Below are positions 39,201-50,400 of a stretch of 64,000 bases of DNA, piece after piece (the stretch's first letter is position 1; each line of letters opens with the position of its first letter). Source of the stretch: Scenedesmus sp. ARA3 (lineage: Eukaryota; Chlorophyta; Chlorophyceae; Sphaeropleales; Scenedesmaceae); contig RWJK01000905.1 in the NCBI GenBank assembly GCA_004335835.1, positions 62,001 to 126,000 on the forward strand. The letters run 5' to 3'. The notes below the pieces were generated by a model. The model had not been told where the DNA came from. It saw nothing but the letters and a program-made list of their open reading frames with translations, and ran no database searches. The position numbers and the translations under genes are program-made.

Positions 39201-39900
39201 CCTACGTAGGGTGCCATTTCTTGTGGCTACTGGTGTGGGCAGCGTGGGGTGAATCGCTTGAGCAGCATTATCACTACAGCTTGCAAGTGTGGTCCACTGC
39301 TGGGAGCTCCCTTGAACTCTGGGCTTCGGCACTCTTGGTAATCATACTGCTCAATTGCTTTGTTACCAGAGTCACCTCCACCAGCACAATATACGCCTGA
39401 CACCCTTGGCGCCGTCGTCACTGCTCAGTTGGAACTGCGCACAGACGGATAATGTTACATGATCAACAGTTGACAGTTGACAGTGCTGACTCAGCAGCTG
39501 AGCTGCTGGCAGGCTGCGGATGGATGTCCGCAGCAGAGGCATTTTCCTGAAGAAACGCGGCACCTGTGCAGCTGACAGCAACAGCAGCGCTACCGCATCC
39601 GTGCTAAGAGGGGTTCAGCACTTGCAGCAGTGCTGCTGGCAGCAGCAAAATATCCTTATGTTATAACAGAAGATATCTGCCTATCCTATTGCAGGGCGTT
39701 GATCAGCAGAACAGCAATGCTCTGAGCTTTAGCGGACGGTATCAGTGACCAATATCGGCTCTTATCCTGCCTTGAATTGGCACAGCCAAGCCAGGGAAGC
39801 GTGCGTCATCGACTGGAGGGCAACGGCTTCTCCATTGTTTCCAGCCGGTTCTATCTAGTAAAATCAAGAACATTGAAATAAAGTTATTTCTGTGTGACGA
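33208..39900 (+). other. About 6.3 kb GT-rich region downstream of CDPK
   Basis: The plus strand is strongly T+G rich up to about 39.4 kb, with long open frames of low-complexity Cys/Leu/Val/Ala composition. I found no conserved protein and no exon with good splice signals. It may be a very long 3' UTR or a separate non-coding transcript. By eye I saw no TGTAA signal in it. From 39.43 kb the bias fades into the promoter of the next gene. Confidence 0.45.
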
Positions 39901-39913
39901 GCAGCATCGAAGC

Positions 39914-39920
39914 TATATAA
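39914..39920 (+). promoter_or_regulatory. TATA box of Gln-rich gene A
   Basis: TATATAA in the context AAGCTATATAAGTACAGG. The leader exon ending at 40011 follows, so transcription would start at about 39,945. Confidence 0.55.
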
Positions 39921-40011
39921 GTACAGGTCTGCAGTTGCTGTGCAGAGCCACTAGCAAGCGCAGCCCAGCGCCAAGTCTTCCATTGCAGATTTGATAGCAT
40001 CATTGCTGTTG

Positions 40012-40154
40012 GTGAGTTGCGACTGCGGCTGGTCTTCCAGCGAACAAGCTTACGAGGGCTGTTCGCCCAGAGTGCCTACGAGGACATCTGGTTGGAAGCA
40101 GTCCAGCCAGCCAGCGATTCTCGTATCTCACCTTTACAATTGTGATGCCTGTAG
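40012..40154 (+). other. 5'-UTR intron of Gln-rich gene A
   Basis: Donor CTGTTG|GTGAGT and acceptor GCCTGTAG|GTATTG. The acceptor and first exon bases are conserved in the paralogue (TTACAG|GTATCAAC at 53988, minus). The upstream exon has no ATG, so it is a leader. Confidence 0.6.
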
Positions 40155-40198
40155 GTATTGAAATCGGCAGTCACGGGCTGTGTACGCAACGTCTGCAG

Positions 40199-40671
40199 AT
40201 GTCCACTGACGCCGGTGCCGGGAGCGGCAAGTCCCACCTGCATGCTCCCCCAGCACGCAGGGGAACTGGGGTCTACATACCAGGGTTTGAGGCACCCCCA
40301 AGGACAGTCGATACACCCGTGCCGCCGACTCCGACAGTGACACCAACCCTTGACAGGCAGTCGCAGCAGCAACAGCAGCAGGCTGCTCGTTGCAGCAGTG
40401 GCAGCAATGGCTCTAGTACCCACAAGGCCATGAAGCCACCCCCTGCAATGTCATCATCGATGGTGTCAGCACAGCAGCTGGCTCGCTCCCACAGCAACGC
40501 CGCAGCTGCTGCAGTTGCTGCCAGCAGCCAGTTTTGGTCCCCAGCTGTGGTGCCACCACAGCAGCAAGCGCACCAGGGCCCCAACTGCAAGCCTCAAGCA
40601 GCAGCAGCAGCACCTGCAGCTGTTTGGGGCCCGCCAGGCGAGACCCTACTGCAGCAGCGGGTGAAAGCATC

Positions 40672-40703
<32 letters not shown>

Positions 40704-42058
40704 GTGCACAGTCGCCCTACGTGCCACTGACCACCTCAAACTCCAGCACCAGCAGCAGGGCCAACACACCGCAGCAGCTGCAGCTTACTCGGGAAAGCCT
40801 GGCAGCGGCAGCAGCAGCTGCAGTAGCAGCTGGCTGCAGCTCTCCGATGCTTCCAGCTGGAGTGCTGGGCCTTAGCAGCAGCTGCCAGCAGCAGCAGCAG
40901 CAGCAGCAGCAACCTGCTAATGTTGCTCGTGGTGCCACTGCTGTGAATGCAGCAACTCCCTTTGCGCTGGACCCTGCCAACATCCAGCTGTTGCAGCAGC
41001 TAGCGCACGCGCAGGAATTGCAGCGCTCAAGCGCTGAGGCTTTGCACAGCTTCGAGCTTCTGTCAGCACAGCAGCAGCAGCTGCAGCAGCAGCAGCTTGG
41101 CGTGCGGCAGTCGAGTGCACCATCCAGGTTTGCGTCTGCAAATGCAGCGGCTTGTGGCAGTGCTGCTGCCAGCAGCAACTTTGGGGAGGATGTAGCATCA
41201 CAGCTGGAGGATCTGAGAGTAGCAAGCTGGCCCCCGCCAATTCCCTCCAGGGCAAATGCCGGCGCAGCTCTCCCACAACAGCAACAGCAGCAGCAGCAGC
41301 TGCGTGAGCGGCAGCAGATGCTGCTGCTGCAGCTGCAGCAGGAACAGCAGCAGGAGCAGCTGCTGCAGCAGCAACTAATGCACGATATGCAGCAGCAGAT
41401 GCAGGAACAGCAGCAGATGCAGCAGGAACAGCAGCAGCAGCTGCAGCAGCAGCAGCAGCAGCCAACGCCTCAATCAGTAGCCCACGCACTTGCAGTCATC
41501 GACTCTGAAATCAGCCGGCTGCGGAACCTGCGCCTCCAGGCCAACCACGTGAAGCATCTGCAACACACTGCTGCTGCAGCTGCTGCTGTAGCTGCACCGC
41601 CCGCCGGCTGCAGCAGCAACAGGAGCAGCTTTGATGTCGTGTCTCCCTACAGCAACAGGAGCAGCATGGAGACTTCTTCCTACGCTGTGCAGCGCAGCAG
41701 CCGCAGCAGCATGGAGCTGGTTTACCAGGCTGCATGCAGCAGCAACAGGAGCAGCATGGAGGTGGGGACGCCGCTGGCAGTGCAGCGCAGCAGCAGGAGC
41801 AGCATTGATCTGGCTCCATCCAACCTCGGGCCTGGCATGGCATCAAACCAAAACCTCGGACCATGGCTGGCGCCTCTTCCCGAGGCACCGCAGCCGCCTG
41901 CTGCTGTGCTGCTGCAGCCGCGGCTGCAGATGGAGCAGCAGCAGCAGCTGCAGCAGCGGCTGCAGCAGCGCCAGATGCAGCAGATGCAGGCGCTGCTGGC
42001 AGAGCAGGAGAGGCAGCGGGAGCTGGAGGCGCAGCTGATGCAGTTCCTGCCGCTGTGA
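40199..42058 (+). CDS. Gln/Ser/Ala-rich protein A, paralogue of 51995-53944
   Basis: Single coding exon of 619 residues, starting at the ATG conserved in the paralogue (MSTDAGAGS); an in-frame ATG at 40145 lies before the presumed splice site. Conserved blocks against the paralogue: RRGTGVYIPGFE near the N-terminus; DVASQLEDLRVASWPPPIP; VIDSEISRLRNLRLQAN (helical); a repeat block with YSNRSSME and AVQRSSRSSMEL units; APLPEAPQPPAAVLLQ; and a C-terminal coiled-coil-like LQQRQMQQMQALLAEQERQR ending FLPL. Polyglutamine lies between. No enzyme domain is seen. A GTGVYIP-like motif near the N-terminus recalls some plant regulatory proteins, but that is weak. Likely nuclear or RNA-granule type by composition, which is speculation. 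The RxxS repeats could be kinase sites. Confidence 0.8.
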
Positions 42059-42085
42059 AAGCGCAGCTGTGCGTGACAGTCAGCA

Positions 42086-42285
42086 GTTCCTGCCGACATG
42101 AAAGTGCAGCTTTGAGCGACAGCTGAAGCAGTTTCTGCCGTTGTGACTAGCTGTAGGGTGCTGGCTGCACGTGCAAGCTTGCACAGGAGTTGCTGCAGCG
42201 TGGTGTGTGCGCTGCTGGCGGAGCAGGAGCACACACACACAGCGGGCTTTAGAGAGCCAGATCATGCCGTTACCGCCGCTGTAAG
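42086..42285 (+). repeat. Echoes of the 3' coding end of gene A
   Basis: CAGTTCCTGCCG and CAGTTTCTGCCGTTGTGA recur shortly after the stop. At 42,209-42,285 a longer copy reads ALLAEQE, then in another frame RALESQI and a terminal PPL plus stop. This last copy resembles the end of paralogue B (RALESQILQFLPL) more than that of A. Confidence 0.75.
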
Positions 42286-42529
42286 CAGCTGTTGTGGATG
42301 CTGGCTGTGCGTGCGCGCTGCACACTGGCACAGCAGTACTGCAGTGTGGTGCGTTTGCAGCCGCTGCAGGGACGGCTGACTTGAGTCCGTGCGCTGAATG
42401 TGTGCAACGTAGCAAGCAGGTTAGTGAAATTGGCCCACCAGCAGCAGTGCTCAGCACGGCAGGCGAGCAGCAGCTTCTGTTGCACTTGATGGGATGCCTG
42501 TATGTCTGGTGTGTTGTGGTTCAGTAGGT

Positions 42530-43330
42530 GTTTGAGTAAGAGCGCCGTTGGAGATGAGTCAGCTGGGCTTGGAGTTCTTTGGTGCTTGTCCATCCTTTGG
42601 ATGACGCACTTGAGCTGTGAAATGACAGTTTTAGGCATGGTACATGCACAAGTGCGCACCTGCAAGCAATGCTGGTCCAGAAGCTTGTGGTGCTTGTCCA
42701 TCCTCTGGATATGACACGCTTGAGCTGTGCTTGCGGCTGTTTGCTGTGTTGAACAAGGTGCATCGGCTCTGTGCATGAGTTGTGTGCATGCGCGATGGAC
42801 TCTCGGGTTGAGCTGTCTATGTGTTTGATCGTGTGTCTGAGTACTGTTGTAGAGGCGTTGGCTCGGTATGGAGCTTCTTTGCTGCTTGTAGGAGATGCAT
42901 CGGAGGTGCATTTGGAGATGCATTTGGCTGAGTGTGGAGCTTGTGTGGTGCTTTTCCTCCCATGGGATGGCATGGCGCATATGAGCTGTGCCTGTGTCTG
43001 TCTGCTATGTCGAGATGCGAGGAGAATTAGCTCTGCGCGTGCATCGTGTGTGTTTGAGTATGTGTTTCGGCAAAAGGGCTGTTGCAGATGAGTCAGTTGG
43101 GCTTGGAGCTTCTGTGGTGCTTGTCCATCCTTTGGATGTGACCCACTTGAGCTGTGCTTGCGGCTACGTGCTGTGTCGATCGTGTGTGTCTGAGTATGTA
43201 TTTCGGCAAGAGGGCTGTTGGAGGAGCATTTGGCGCAGTGTGGAGCTTCTGTGGTGTTTGTGCTCCCATGGGATGATGACACACCACACTTGAGCTGTGC
43301 CTGTGTCTGTCTGCTAGCTATGTTGAGCAA
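42530..43330 (+). repeat. Imperfect tandem array, about 150-200 bp units
   Basis: Recurring blocks: TGTGGAGCTTCTGTGGTGCTT, TCCATCCTTTGGATG, CACTTGAGCTGTGCTTGCGG, and TGAGTATGTGTTTCGGCAA with AGGGCTGTTG. About five units with variable order and indels. Confidence 0.8.
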
Positions 43331-44687
43331 GGTGTATCGGCCGTGCGTGTGCATCTGTGTGTCTTGTGTGCGGCCTGCGAACCACCACACATGAAGCGCT
43401 ACATGCGTAACATGCGCTACATGCGGAACAGCCACCGTAGCTCTGCGTGTGCATCGTGCGTAGCAGCATCCGTGTGTCTTGTATGCGGCCTGTAAATCGC
43501 ATGTACATGAAGCCTTACATGCGTAACAGCCACTGTAGTAGCACACATCCCGCTTGCGCATACGCAAGGTCTGCAACTGCGGAGCGCTTGGCGAGCCTTC
43601 TGTGGGGTGGTTTTGTGTTTTTTGGGTTTCTTTTTGGGTTGTGGTGGAGTGCAGCTCACACAATGGTGGCCAAGGATGCTCATACAATGCTGGGGCATGT
43701 AGCGGCGCTGGTTCCAAAAAAAGTGTTACGCAACTCGGCAATAACGCGGCAGGGGCTTTGGGGACTTGGTGTTTCAGCAGCTGTGCAGTCTCGCTTTGCT
43801 GTGTATGGGCTCGCTTTGTGTTAATCAACGGGCCGTTGCTGCATGTGTTGCATGTGTACCGGGCCACTAGGCTCAGACACTTTGCTCAGCGGCTAGGCTC
43901 TCGTACTGTGCCTTCCACGCACTTGTGTGTGTGCATTGCAAGGGTATGTGCTGCGCAGTGTGGTATGGTTTGGCATCGTCAGTTTCAGACGTGCAGAGCA
44001 TGTGACAGCGGCAGCAGCTGCAGTACTAATCGCTGCAGCCTTGGACGCTGACCGCTGGCATGTGTTGCCTGTTTTCTGAGCCACTAGGCTCAGACACCAG
44101 GAACTAGGCTTGGCCACTAGGCTCGGCCTTCAAATCTAGATCCGGAAACAAAGTCGAAAGTACTGGATGCACGGGTACATCTGCAGGCCGGCCTGGGGCT
44201 GCACCAGCAGCCATATTGCCTGTTCGCTTTGTGTGTGTGTGTCAGCTTGTCTTGGCGTAGGCGCCTATTGCTGCTATTTGCACGAAGGTTGGCTTGTCTC
44301 AGAGGTTGGTATTGCCCGGTTTTTCGGCTCCTGTTAGTTTGTTGACAGTAGAGATGCACCAGCTGCTTGTCACAGCCTTGCTCTGAGGTAAAGGTGATAG
44401 GCAAATGACTGCAGCTGGTGCTGCGTATCTCTTGCCTGCGTTGCGACTGGCTGCGTGTTGTGAAGGCTCATTGTGCGGTTGCAAAGGTGTTCGCCAGGCA
44501 ATCTGGCCTGGCGCTGCAGATTTGTCACAACCTTGGGCAGGGGTGCTATGCTCGCTGCATGAGCGTAAGACATGCACGCCTGGTGTTATCAAAATGGGGC
44601 ACATCTGGTTGAACCACGGCTGATCGCTGTGAAAAGCCACCACCTATAGTTTGTGGTGCTTGGCTGCAGACGCCAGGATGAAGCTTT

Positions 44688-44741
44688 GCATCATCATCAG
44701 CATCACTCATCATTCACAATGATGGATGACAATGATGATGC
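44688..44741. repeat. Hairpin of GCATCATCAT / ATGATGATGC type
   Basis: GCATCATCATCAGCATCACT and CATCATT pair with AATGATGGATGACAATGATG and ATGC around a CAC loop, with small bulges. About 25-bp arms. Confidence 0.75.
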
Positions 44742-47313
44742 CAATCCTGTCGTCCCGATGAAGGTTTAGGGATAGCACGGCGATTCCGACAAGCAGCCGC
44801 CTCGCATTGGCGCAGGTGTATGCTGCTTGTATCAGCACTTGTATGCCCGGCTCTCAGCGATGCTCAGGATTATGGAAGCGTGCCTTTTGCGGCTGCTTCC
44901 AGTCATGTGGTGTGCAGAAGTGTGCGGAGCTTGCCGATTTGCAGTGCAATACCTCTGCAGGTGTGAGTAACGGCTCGCCTGCTTACTGTTGGCTGCATTG
45001 TGTGCTGCACATCAGTACGCCTGGCAGCCAAGGGTCTCGCTGCACTATTGGCCTGCTTTCTGTTGGCTGCATTGTGTGCTGCATATCAATCCGCCTGGCC
45101 GCCTAGGGCCTTGCGGTACGGCTGCACCGTTGTTCTGCTGTACTCTCATACTGCAGTGCTTCAGCGCTGTCTGTTAGTCCATAGCTTTTGGAGGTCTTTG
45201 TGCGCTCAGCGCTGCCCTTGAATTGCGGTGAGAGTGTGTGTGTCGGTGCATGCTCCCTGTTACATGAGCCAACAGGGCAGCGTGAAGTTACCGGCTGGTG
45301 TTGCACTGTGCAATTTGGAGTGCGCCGACGCAGCTATTGTGTGTGGTTTTGGATGTCTGGGGCGTCTCTTGGGAGTGTGCCTGCTGCTGCACGAGGCATG
45401 CACAGGGGTGTTGGGTTTTGGAGTTCAGGGAATGCAGGCTCCAGCTGATGTTGGCTGCAGGTTGTTTTGTTTTTGAGTCCAAGGACTGCAGGCTTCAGCG
45501 GCTGCTGGCAGCAAGCAGCAGTTGGCCGCCTGCGTGAACTGCCTTCCTGCTGGCTTGGCTGAGCAAGCGCACCATGCCAGGCCAAACACACACGCAGAAT
45601 CTGCCATCTTCCTCCTGCCTGGGTGGAAGCCCAGCTGGTGCATGTTCTTTTGTGTCTGTCATTTTGCTTCTGTGGCTCTTGCTGTTTGTTGAAGCCAAAC
45701 GGCAGTGCACAGTGGGGCACCTCTTTTGTTCAGCCATCAAGGTGCTGCCAGCACGTGCCTTTTGTTGATTAGAGATCGCACTGCCTTTTGGGTGTGCCCT
45801 TCTACCCCTATTGGCATGCCAGTGTGCTGCTTCTTGTCCTGCTGCCGCTGTGTTATGCACTCTCAGCTCAGGGAGCCAGGAGTTGGCACCCCAGTTGCTG
45901 CTGCTTTGCGCTGCAGACGTGTGCGGCTGCTGCCACGTCGTCGCTGCTGCTGCAAAATGTGGCAGCTGCACGGGTGTCAAAAGGCCAGCAGAAGCACCAA
46001 AAGCTTCTGCACTGGAGGAGAATATAGCACGTGCTGCGCTGACCGTGTTTGAAAGCATTTGAATTGAGTGGCTTTGGTCCTCAATACAGAGTGCGATGTT
46101 TGCTATGAGCAGCGTTGCTTGGTGGTGTTTGTTAGAGGCATAGCTCATCACTTGTCTGTTTGCTCTCTGCTGCCGTAGGTGATCTGTTGTTGCGATAGTT
46201 GTGGTTGCTTGGGGCTCATGAGCATTGCGTGATGGGAGGTTGAGGCCGCCTAACCGGTCATGCGTTGAAAGCAGCCGTGTTGGGCGGTTGCGGGTATTGC
46301 TTGGCGTTCTCGCTGTGCGCAGCGCAGCGCATTTTCCTAGTGCCGCACTTGTTGCGTGCTCAAATGCATGCTGGTGTATGTTGTGCTTGTGCCGTCGACA
46401 GATGCAATGTGGACAGGTTTTGACATCTTGGCTGCAGGCGTGGCAGAGAGGGAAGGGAAGGGTGATGTTTGGCGCGCTGTAGCTGCGCTGGTTGGTTTTG
46501 GTCGGTTGTTACGGGCTGCTGCTTGCTATTGCATCAGATACCCAGTGGCTTCGGTGCGTCGCCTGTCTGCTATTGCAGACCTTTTTGGCCCTTTGTGACT
46601 AGGCTGTAGTTGCATTGCATGCGGAGGCTTGCCCAATGCAGAGTTGCTGGACGGTGTTTGTTCTGGTACACATTTTGAGGCCACTGCTTGTACGCTTGTT
46701 CGACTGACACGCATTATGTGTCACCAAAACACTTCGAACTTGTTGACGTGTATGCAGTTTGCACAGGCAGCTGATATGGCTGTGAGGTGTGACGGGTTCA
46801 CCAGAGCTGGTGCCTTGAGCTTCGTGCATTCAGTACGCGGTTTGACTGTCAAGTGCATGCTTTCCAACTGCTGGCACGGCGCAAGCCTCCGGCTGCGGTC
46901 CTTGCATTAACCCGTGTGCAGGCTGGTTACTGAGTGCAGCACCATATGCATGTGCTGCTCATCGGCAGGACCAGTTGGCACAGCACATTGCAATGTGTGG
47001 GCAGTTGTGGAACTGACAGATTCGGTGCTGAAGCTCACTCACCACGCTCTGCAGGTTTTGACAGTTTTGGACTGAGCGAATTGTGATTGCTTCTGCGGCG
47101 CACTGGTGGGCTCCAAAAGGCAGCCGAAGCACTGGCAGTCCAGCATGCGCAGCTCCTGCTGGCGTGTGTTTCAGCAGTTTTGCACTTGCTGTCTGTGCTG
47201 CACTGCCATGCTGGCGTGTCACGTCTTGCTTCACCGCACCGCATCCTTGCTGTAAGGCTGATTGTTGTGTCTGTGCGTGAGCTGGCGTGGCGGCTCAGCA
47301 CAAGGAGCCTTTG

Positions 47314-47318
47314 TGTAA
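47314..47318 (+). terminator. TGTAA polyadenylation signal candidate at composition flip
   Basis: TGTAA within CTTTGTGTAACTGTATGC, just where GT-rich plus-strand sequence ends. Other TGTAA motifs occur upstream, so this is only suggestive. Confidence 0.35.
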
Positions 47319-47458
47319 CTGTATGCTGAATACAAGGCGGCCTCAGCATGCAACCTGACGGTTGACATGAGGCGGCATGTAGCCTCGTGGCTGGCAGGAG
47401 GCTGCATGCAGCTGATGATCACGTGTTGTGAAGGTTTCCTGCCATGGCATATACTATA

Positions 47459-47475
47459 TAAGGTTCGGAACCTTA
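47459..47475. repeat. Short inverted repeat TAAGGTTC-G-GAACCTTA
   Basis: Perfect 8-bp arms with a one-base centre, about 140 bp past the composition flip between paralogues A and B. Short enough to be chance. Confidence 0.6.
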
Positions 47476-47479
47476 ACTT

Positions 47480-50400
47480 GTTACCAAGGGAATGGGACCT
47501 TACTGGCTGGCCACACACCACGCAGTCAGTCGAGCCCAACTGCGGGGGGCCTGAGGCACTGCCTCGCCAGTACAATCACAAAGAACAACCCCATCCCTGC
47601 AAGTGCCCAGCTCCTGAACCCAGAAAAGGCGCCGGGCGCACCCTCGCACAATTTTGGCGTGCTGCAGCAAACGATTTGGGTTCAAACAAACAACAGCACA
47701 GTGAACATGCAGGACACATGATACTGCATACAGCCCCAGAGCACGGAGACAAAAGTAACAGGCAAGCCAGTCCAACAAAAGACGTGTCGGGCACGCCCTC
47801 TGAACGCACAGACGCAGTACACTGAGCCATGGTGCGTCCGCCTGGCAGTGGCACGGCACAGCGGCCAACCTGCGTGAACAGCAGACAACTGGACTGCTTA
47901 CATGCGCCCAAATGCAAGCCATCTGCATGTAGTGAACAAGACAGATAGTCTGATGCTGACCAGCGCAGATGGACGGACTATGGGAGCGTGCAATCGCCCA
48001 GTGCAATCACACAGCCACTGCACCACATGCCTGATACGTGAGTCGAGTGACCATGTGATGCCCTACAGTAGCTGTCCAAGCAAAAAAAGCAGTGCATTGC
48101 AAGCAGTTCAAAGAGTGTTTGGTTGACTGACACATGATTTGTGTCAGCCATGACACAGCTGCCATGCAGGCAGCCAAAATGCCCCAACCAACCTGCGGCT
48201 ACCAATCGGACATGCGACAAGCCCTGTTGAGCTGCAGTGCAAGAATAGGACAGTGGAACAATCGACCAGATCTGCAACAGCAGGTTCAAGACGCACCAAA
48301 GCCAGTGAGCACTCCATGCTGTCACAGCAAGCAGTGGCCCGCAACAAGCTACAAAGCATCCAGCGCGAGTGCAGCGCGCCAAGCATTGCCCTGCCCTCCC
48401 CTCCAATCTGCAACGCATGCAGCCAGAGCCCACGGTAGCCCTGACATTTGCGTTGCTCTCTGTCGACGGCACATGCACAGCATATGCTAGCATACTCGGA
48501 GCACAGGACCGGTGCAGCACTAAATGAATGCAGCGCTGCACCAAGCAACAGCAGTAAATGAATACCACAAGCCACCAGACACAGCCGCAATTCGTCAGCA
48601 CATACATGGCCTGGCGGCCCATAGCTGCATAGCACCCTGTCCCTGTGCCCCCACACAACAGCATCAGTAGCCAACTGCAATAAGAGATGCAGACAAACTT
48701 TGCAGATAGCAAACACACAAGAGGTGTGCTGCGTTGAAAGTGCTACCGAGCAACGATGCCCTCAGGACACTCCTACAGCCCCATCCTAACACACACGGTG
48801 TGCAAACTGAAAGCATGCAGCTGGCATAGGCGCAGCAGCGCATGCAGAGAACTGCCAGCAGCTAGTAGAAACCACACAGCACAAGCTGGCCGGCCAGATC
48901 TGGCCTCAGCAAACAAAGATCTGGCCATGGCCAACAAAGATCTGGCGCGATCTGGCCTCAACCAACAAAGATCTGGTCGAAAATGGCTGCAGCCATCAAC
49001 GCAAGTGCTGCCAACAAAGCAAGTGGTCGGCCTACCAGCCGCCTTAACCCCCAAGAAGCGCTTTGCGCCACAGCAAGAAAAAGCAGCCGCACACCGTCAT
49101 GCTAAATGGGATGCAAGGCTGGCACACACACCAGGAAGAAATGTTGCTTCATACAAGTGGCACGGCCCTGCCGAAACATCACCACCACACGCCAAGCGTC
49201 CCTCAACTGAGATCAATTCAAGTATAGTATCAGGCGTTTGCCAGGCCACAGTCAGACAGGTCAGTGCACAGCCCACCAACAGAGCTGTACACAGCTGTAT
49301 GTCTGTCTGGCTGTGCATCGCCTGATTAAAAAGAACTGGGCTCATGTATGGACCCATGGGCTGCCAGCCTCATACAAAGACAGCAGCGGTCATACACCAC
49401 CCACAGAAAGCCCCTGCTGCACCCCACCCCATCTTCGGTACAACACATTTGCAGGGAGCGCTGACAGCAAAACTGACACAGCATGCCCCAGCTAGTGCAC
49501 CCCACACTGAGGCACAAGGTCCCATGACGGCACCTTGTACGTGGTTTGATCTAGCAGAATGTTGCGTGCTGCATCATAACACCAGCCGCAGTGCTCCCGG
49601 CACGTACCCAACCCACTGCAGGCCTCCGCTGCAATGGCACGCTCCCAGCATACCACAAATATTATCGTTACAGTGCAGGCATACCCCTTGAAGCCTCGGA
49701 GTGCCACAGCAACGGCTGGCAATTCCCAGCCTGCTCATTGGCCCATGCGACAAGGAGCATGCACACGCACAACACGCTTTGGCAGGCTGCTCCGCACCTA
49801 GAGAGCAGCCTACTCGCAGATACACTGACCAACACCACTGCTGCTCCACCGCACCGCAAAACAGCAGCACAGCGGTGCAGCAGCACATTCAGGCAATCCT
49901 GTCGCCCCAAACTCCGACTCTCAGCATGACGTATTCAGCATTCACCAGCCAGCAGGCAACTCATTGCCCCGACATGTGCTCTCTTGTGAGGCACAGCAAG
50001 GCAAGCCCGCTGACCATACCCCGCACACCTGTTTGTTGGTGACCACTCGGGCGCCTGTGATTGAAGACAGGTACAGGCGCCAGGGATTGGTGACCAGCAC
50101 AGATGCCTGCGAGTTGAGAGAGCAGTACAGACGCCTGTGGTTTGGAGACAAACACAGGTGCCTGCAGGTTGGATAGACAAGGGCAGACGTCTGTGAGTTG
50201 GTGACCAGCGCAGACGCCCGTGCATTTGGAGTCGAGCACAGGTGCCTGCAAGTTGGTGACCGGTACAGACGCCTGCAGGAAAAGACAAGGGCAGACGCCT
50301 GTGATGGGGTGACCACCGCGGACGCCTGTGCATTTGGAGTCGAGCACAGGTGCCTGCAAGTTGGTGACCGGTACAGACGCCTGCAGGAAAAGACAAGGGC

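Larger units (their letters stand above)
42286..47340 (+). other. About 5 kb GT-rich region downstream of gene A
   Basis: Same composition as the region after CDPK, with no conserved coding sequence. It includes the repeat array at 42530-43330 and the hairpin at 44688-44741. TGTAA motifs occur at 42,280, 43,491, 47,251 and 47,314, the last at the composition flip. Confidence 0.45.

Noticed and set aside
47450..47462. TATA-like ACTATATAAGG as a plus-strand promoter
   Set aside because: No coding or skew change supports plus-strand transcription to its right, where the sequence looks like the 3' region of gene B.
47978..48718. Minus-strand frames of 190 and 246 codons
   Set aside because: Overlapping frames in GT-rich sense sequence, Cys-rich and unconserved; same composition effect as elsewhere.
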